From NCBI GenBank assembly GCA_012032065.1, contig JAAURV010000090.1:1-9934 (forward strand): a DNA stretch of 9,934 nt. Reading direction: 5' to 3'. Both the position numbers and the translations under genes were made by a program. This DNA is from Hyphomicrobiales bacterium. GTDB taxonomy: Bacteria; Pseudomonadota; Alphaproteobacteria; Rhizobiales; Aestuariivirgaceae. The notes beneath the pieces were generated by a model. The model did no database searches. It saw only the letters and a list, made by a program, of their open reading frames with translations, and was not told the origin of the DNA. This document shows positions 7,525 to 9,934 of this stretch, one piece after another; the first letter of the stretch is position 1, and the number at the start of each line of letters is the position of its first letter.

Positions 7525-8537
7525 GCCCGCGCCACGCAGAAATCCACCGCTTCCAAGAGCGCGGATTTCCATTCGCTTTCGGGGAAAATTGCCATGGCAT
7601 CGCGGGCGATGTCGCCATAGTGGCCGGCGCGCTCGATGGTGTCGGCGATGGCGCCGTGGCGCTCCATGAGCTTGCGCGCATAGAGCAGATCGTCGGTTGT
7701 CTGGTCGCCCTCCTCCAGAGTCCGCTTCCAGAACGAGCGCTCTTCCTTGTTGCCGCGCCGGAACGACAGCACGACGGGCAAGGTGATCTTGCGCTCGCGG
7801 AAATCGTCGCCGGTGCTCTTGCCCATCAGCGCCTGCTTGCCGGAATAGTCGAGCGCGTCGTCGATCAACTGAAAGGCGATGCCGAGGTTGCGCCCGAAGG
7901 ATTCGAGCGCTGCCTGTTCCGCCTTGGGCCGCGCGGCGATCACCGCGCCCACCTCCGCCGCCGCCGAAAACAGCGCCGCGGTTTTTGCGCCGATTACTTG
8001 AAGATAGGCATCCTCCGTCGTCGAGGTATCCTGCGATACGGAAAGCTGGAGCACTTCGCCCTCCGCGATCACAGCCGCCGCATGCGAGAGAATACGGAGC
8101 GATTCGAGCGAGCCGGTTTCCACCATCATCTTGAAGGCCTGGCCCAGGAGATAGTCGCCCACCAGTACGCTGGCCTGGTTGCCCCAGATGATGCGCGCTG
8201 CCTGCTTGCCGCGGCGCATGTCGCTCTCGTCCACCACATCGTCATGAAGGAGCGTCGCGGTGTGCATGAACTCGACCGCGGTCGCGAGGCGGACGTGATC
8301 GGCGCCAGCGTAGCCGCACATCCGGGCAGCGGCCAGCGTCAGCATCGGCCTGATGCGCTTGCCGCCGGAGTTGATGAGATGACCCGCCAGTTCCGGGATC
8401 AATTCCACATGGCTCTGGGCGCGCTGAAGAATGGCCTCGTTCACCCGCGCCATGTCGGGTTCGACCAATGCGGTCAGCGCGTCGATAGTTGCCCTGTGCT
8501 TCTCTTCGCCGCCCTCGAAGGCAATGACTACGCCCAT
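7518..8537 (-). CDS. ispB: Long-chain polyprenyl diphosphate synthase (octa/decaprenyl type)
   Basis: Trans-prenyltransferase that extends farnesyl diphosphate with IPP units to make the ubiquinone side chain. From ATG 8537 it is 339 residues and intact. Visible are GGKRIRP (58-64), the first Asp-rich motif DDVVD (99-103), and the second DDALD (226-230) inside QLIDDALDYSG. Ala94 and Thr95, five and four residues before the first motif, are small, which in this family permits long products; HTATLLHDDVVDESDMRRG is as in E. coli IspB. Chain length (C40 or C50) cannot be read off. The start is chosen because AGGGA lies 7 bases before this ATG; an in-frame TTG at 8558 would add 7 residues but its TTGACA is probably coincidental. 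Transcription converges with ispE and diverges from the DUF2007 gene. Confidence 0.95.
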   Translation of the reverse strand: MGVVIAFEGGEEKHRATIDALTALVEPDMARVNEAILQRAQSHVELIPELAGHLINSGGKRIRPMLTLAAARMCGYAGADHVRLATAVEFMHTATLLHDDVVDESDMRRGKQAARIIWGNQASVLVGDYLLGQAFKMMVETGSLESLRILSHAAAVIAEGEVLQLSVSQDTSTTEDAYLQVIGAKTAALFSAAAEVGAVIAARPKAEQAALESFGRNLGIAFQLIDDALDYSGKQALMGKSTGDDFRERKITLPVVLSFRRGNKEERSFWKRTLEEGDQTTDDLLYARKLMERHGAIADTIERAGHYGDIARDAMAIFPESEWKSALLEAVDFCVARAY

Positions 8538-8544
8538 GTTCCGG

Positions 8545-8549
8545 TCCCT
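8545..8549 (-). promoter_or_regulatory. Shine-Dalgarno of the polyprenyl synthase gene
   Basis: AGGGA on the minus strand, 7 bases before the ATG at 8537. It decides the start against the TTG at 8558. Confidence 0.6.
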
Positions 8550-8576
8550 GTTTGTCAACGAGAGGTTAACGGCCTT

Positions 8577-8597
8577 CGCCCCTTGACCACAAGGGCG
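8577..8597. promoter_or_regulatory. Inverted repeat in the divergent ispB / DUF2007 gap
   Basis: CCCTTG (8580-8585) and CAAGGG (8590-8595) form a 6-bp stem around ACCA, extended by two pairs past a bulged C. No T-tract follows on either strand, so it is not a standard terminator. It lies 43-60 bases upstream of the polyprenyl synthase start and could be an operator or leader hairpin. The rest of the 147-base gap (8538-8684) shows no convincing promoter. Confidence 0.25.
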
Positions 8598-8684
8598 ACC
8601 GGTTGCCGCGAGGAAATAACCGCCTGTTCATGGGTTTTGAGCAATCCCGGTGGACTTGAGCGGTCCCCATGGCATGATGCGGCG

Positions 8685-8900
8685 ATGAAACAGGTCGCCG
8701 CCACCAACGATCCGGTCCTGCTATCGGCGCTCAAGCACGCGCTGGAAGCGGAAGGAATCGAGGTTTTCGAGTTCGACAGCTATACCAGCGCCGTCGAAGG
8801 CTCGATCGGCGCCATTCCCCGCCGTCTTATGGTTGTGGATGAAGATCACGACCGGGCGATGCGTGTCCACCGTAACCTTGTGCTAACCAACAATGGTTAA
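8685..8900 (+). CDS. DUF2007 family small protein
   Basis: A 71-residue protein matching DUF2007 (described as a putative signal-transducing protein; no established function). Conserved features are the TNDPVLLSALKHALEAEGI start, the central VEGSIGAIPRR and the following VVDEDHDRA acidic stretch; no membrane segment is seen. The ATG at 8685 is the only sensible start, giving the standard family N-terminus, although no clear Shine-Dalgarno precedes it. The stop is 18 bases before the methyltransferase start on the same strand, so the two are probably co-transcribed. A DUF2007 gene between a divergent polyprenyl synthase and a TrmN6-like methyltransferase is an arrangement I recall from other alphaproteobacteria. 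Confidence 0.85.
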   Translation: MKQVAATNDPVLLSALKHALEAEGIEVFEFDSYTSAVEGSIGAIPRRLMVVDEDHDRAMRVHRNLVLTNNG

Positions 8901-8905
8901 GACTC

Positions 8906-8910
8906 GGGGA
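8906..8910 (+). promoter_or_regulatory. Shine-Dalgarno deciding the methyltransferase start
   Basis: GGGGA lies 8 bases before ATG 8919 but only 2 bases before the alternative ATG 8913, so the second ATG is the better start. Confidence 0.55.
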
Positions 8911-8918
8911 CGATGCAG

Positions 8919-9737
8919 ATGAGCGCGCTTTCGCATCCGGCCAATTCGGCCATGCCGCCACCGCCCCCGCCGGGCGGGGGAGGCGCGTCTTTGACCGAAG
9001 ACGCCTTTCTGAACGGCCGCCTGCGGATACTCCAGCCTGAAAAGGGCTTCCGAGCCGGCATCGATTCGGTCTTCCTTGCCGCCAGCCTCCCCTGCTCCAA
9101 TGGTGAAACGCTATTCGAGGCGGGCATCGGCACGGGCGTCGCGGCGCTCTGCACGCTGGCGCGCAACCCGGACGTACATATCACCGGCATCGAAATGGCC
9201 GGCCGCTACGCGCTCATGTGCGAGGAGAATGCCAAGCGCAATGGTTTCGGCCACTGCGTGCGCATCATCCATGCCGATGTAAAGGAAGCGCTGCGCAAGG
9301 ACCTATCGCATCTGCCGCAGCACGGCAGCTTCAGCCACGCCTACGCCAACCCGCCATTCTTCGACGAGAACAAGTCGACACCCTCGCCGCATCTGCTCAA
9401 GTCCCAGGCCAATGCTTTCGGCCCCGACGACCTCGCCATCTGGATCAAAGTGCTGCACACCATGGTGACGCTGCGCGGCACCGTGACGATCATCCACCGC
9501 GCCGATACGCTTGGCAAAATCCTGGCTGTTATGGACGAGAAGTTCGGCGATATCCGGGTCGCCCCCCTCTATGCGCGGGAGGGTTCCGCCGCTTCCCGGG
9601 TCATCGTGCAGGGCGTAAAGGGTTCGCGCGCGCCGCTGCAACTGCTGCCTGGCCTCATCCTGCACAACGCCCAGTCGCAATTCACGCCAGAAGCCGAGTC
9701 TATCCTGCGCGATGGCATGGCATGGCGGCTGCGCTGA
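8919..9737 (+). CDS. TrmN6-like SAM-dependent methyltransferase
   Basis: Class I methyltransferase of the YfiC/TrmN6 group, whose E. coli member makes N6-methyladenosine at position 37 of tRNA1(Val). 272 residues from ATG 8919. The domain opens with TEDAFLNGRLRILQPEKGFRAG (26-47), typical of this group (TxDxxLxGRxxxxQPxxGxRAG). The SAM-binding motif I is FEAGIGTGVAAL (67-78), the acidic strand end is GIEM (90-93), and the catalytic N6-adenine motif NPPF is at 144-147. Residues 12-22 are M, six prolines and four glycines, an unusual low-complexity lead-in. The frame is intact. The true target could be tRNA, rRNA or protein; the sequence does not settle this. It follows DUF2007 closely and precedes a HAD gene by 40 bases. 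Confidence 0.88.
   Translation: MSALSHPANSAMPPPPPPGGGGASLTEDAFLNGRLRILQPEKGFRAGIDSVFLAASLPCSNGETLFEAGIGTGVAALCTLARNPDVHITGIEMAGRYALMCEENAKRNGFGHCVRIIHADVKEALRKDLSHLPQHGSFSHAYANPPFFDENKSTPSPHLLKSQANAFGPDDLAIWIKVLHTMVTLRGTVTIIHRADTLGKILAVMDEKFGDIRVAPLYAREGSAASRVIVQGVKGSRAPLQLLPGLILHNAQSQFTPEAESILRDGMAWRLR
8964..8980. repeat. GC-only inverted repeat inside the methyltransferase 5' coding region
   Basis: CCCCCG (8964-8969) pairs with CGGGGG (8975-8980) around CCGGG. It arises where the proline codons meet the glycine codons, about 45 bases into the gene, and would form a stable mRNA hairpin. Confidence 0.6.
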
Positions 9738-9777
9738 GCTTGCGCAACGCCGATCCTCCTGTTACCTCAGTCCAATC

Positions 9778-9934
9778 ATGAACATTGTCTTCGACATCGG
9801 CAACGTGCTGCTACGCTGGGACCCCCGCGCACTCTATCGCAAGATCATTCCCGACGAGGCGCAAATGGACTGGTTCCTCGCCCATGTCTGCAACAGCGAC
9901 TGGAACCTCGAACAGGACCGCGGCCGCAGCTTCG
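9778..9934 (+). CDS. HAD-family hydrolase, N-terminal part (runs off window)
   Basis: The first 52 codons of a haloacid dehalogenase-like hydrolase, probably a YihX-type sugar-phosphate phosphatase. It begins MNIVFDIGNVLLRWDPRALY: Asp6 in FDIGNVL is the expected nucleophile. The DxG form rather than DxD is usual for this subgroup. The cap region starts with the WFL..VC...WN.EQDRGRS pattern that I recall from alphaproteobacterial homologues. No good Shine-Dalgarno is seen before the ATG, which follows the methyltransferase stop by 40 bases on the same strand. The later HAD motifs (Thr/Ser, Lys, Asp pair) lie beyond the window, so substrate cannot be judged. Confidence 0.88.
   Translation, partial: MNIVFDIGNVLLRWDPRALYRKIIPDEAQMDWFLAHVCNSDWNLEQDRGRSF

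Noticed and set aside
7422..8900. A 492-codon plus-strand open frame
   Set aside because: All but its last 71 codons lie antisense to the polyprenyl synthase gene; only the DUF2007 part is real.
1..9934. tRNA or rRNA genes, CRISPR arrays, insertion sequences, attachment sites, defence systems
   Set aside because: Reading both strands I saw no cloverleaf, no regular spaced repeats, no transposase or integrase motifs and no terminal inverted repeats; the window is ordinary housekeeping DNA apart from the points above.

Overview
The window is a GC-rich stretch (around 60% by eye) of chromosomal housekeeping DNA, almost certainly from an alphaproteobacterium. The support is protein-level: a family-4-like uracil-DNA glycosylase of the alphaproteobacterial type, an ETF-ubiquinone oxidoreductase, a large secreted TPR protein immediately before ispE, a long-chain polyprenyl diphosphate synthase next to a DUF2007 gene and a TrmN6-like methyltransferase. 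I recall this order from many alphaproteobacteria. I could not run a search, so I do not name a genus.

Layout: (1) 1-1333, minus strand: moaB (3' end at or just past the window edge) and a uracil-DNA glycosylase. (2) 1334-1428: divergent intergenic region. (3) 1429-3075, plus: ETF-QO. (4) 3251-4841, plus: a TadG-like protein with a von Willebrand A domain, with its own strong Shine-Dalgarno and a textbook rho-independent terminator (4864-4896). It stands alone, without other tad pilus genes. (5) 4994-7524, plus: the TPR protein and ispE, overlapping by one base (TGATG). (6) 7518-8537, minus: polyprenyl diphosphate synthase, whose stop overlaps the ispE stop tail to tail. (7) 8685-9934, plus: DUF2007 protein, TrmN6-like methyltransferase and the start of a HAD-family hydrolase. 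No stretch over 300 bases lacks a gene.

Functionally, ispE makes isoprenoid precursors, the polyprenyl synthase next door builds the ubiquinone side chain, and ETF-QO passes electrons to ubiquinone. The shared quinone theme is probably inherited synteny rather than a regulated unit. MoaB (molybdenum cofactor), UDG (uracil repair) and the methyltransferase are unrelated housekeeping functions.

The main oddity is a cluster of four apparent single-base frameshifts in three consecutive plus-strand genes: two in the TadG-like gene (near 3407-3409 and 3573-3576), one in the TPR gene (near 5786) and one in ispE (near 7172-7186). The flanking genes are intact. With each shift corrected, every gene has a whole number of codons (530, 570 and 272 residues). 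Because ispE is normally essential, sequencing or assembly error is the leading explanation, with real decay as the alternative. I found no mobile element, CRISPR array, RNA gene or convincing undescribed system.
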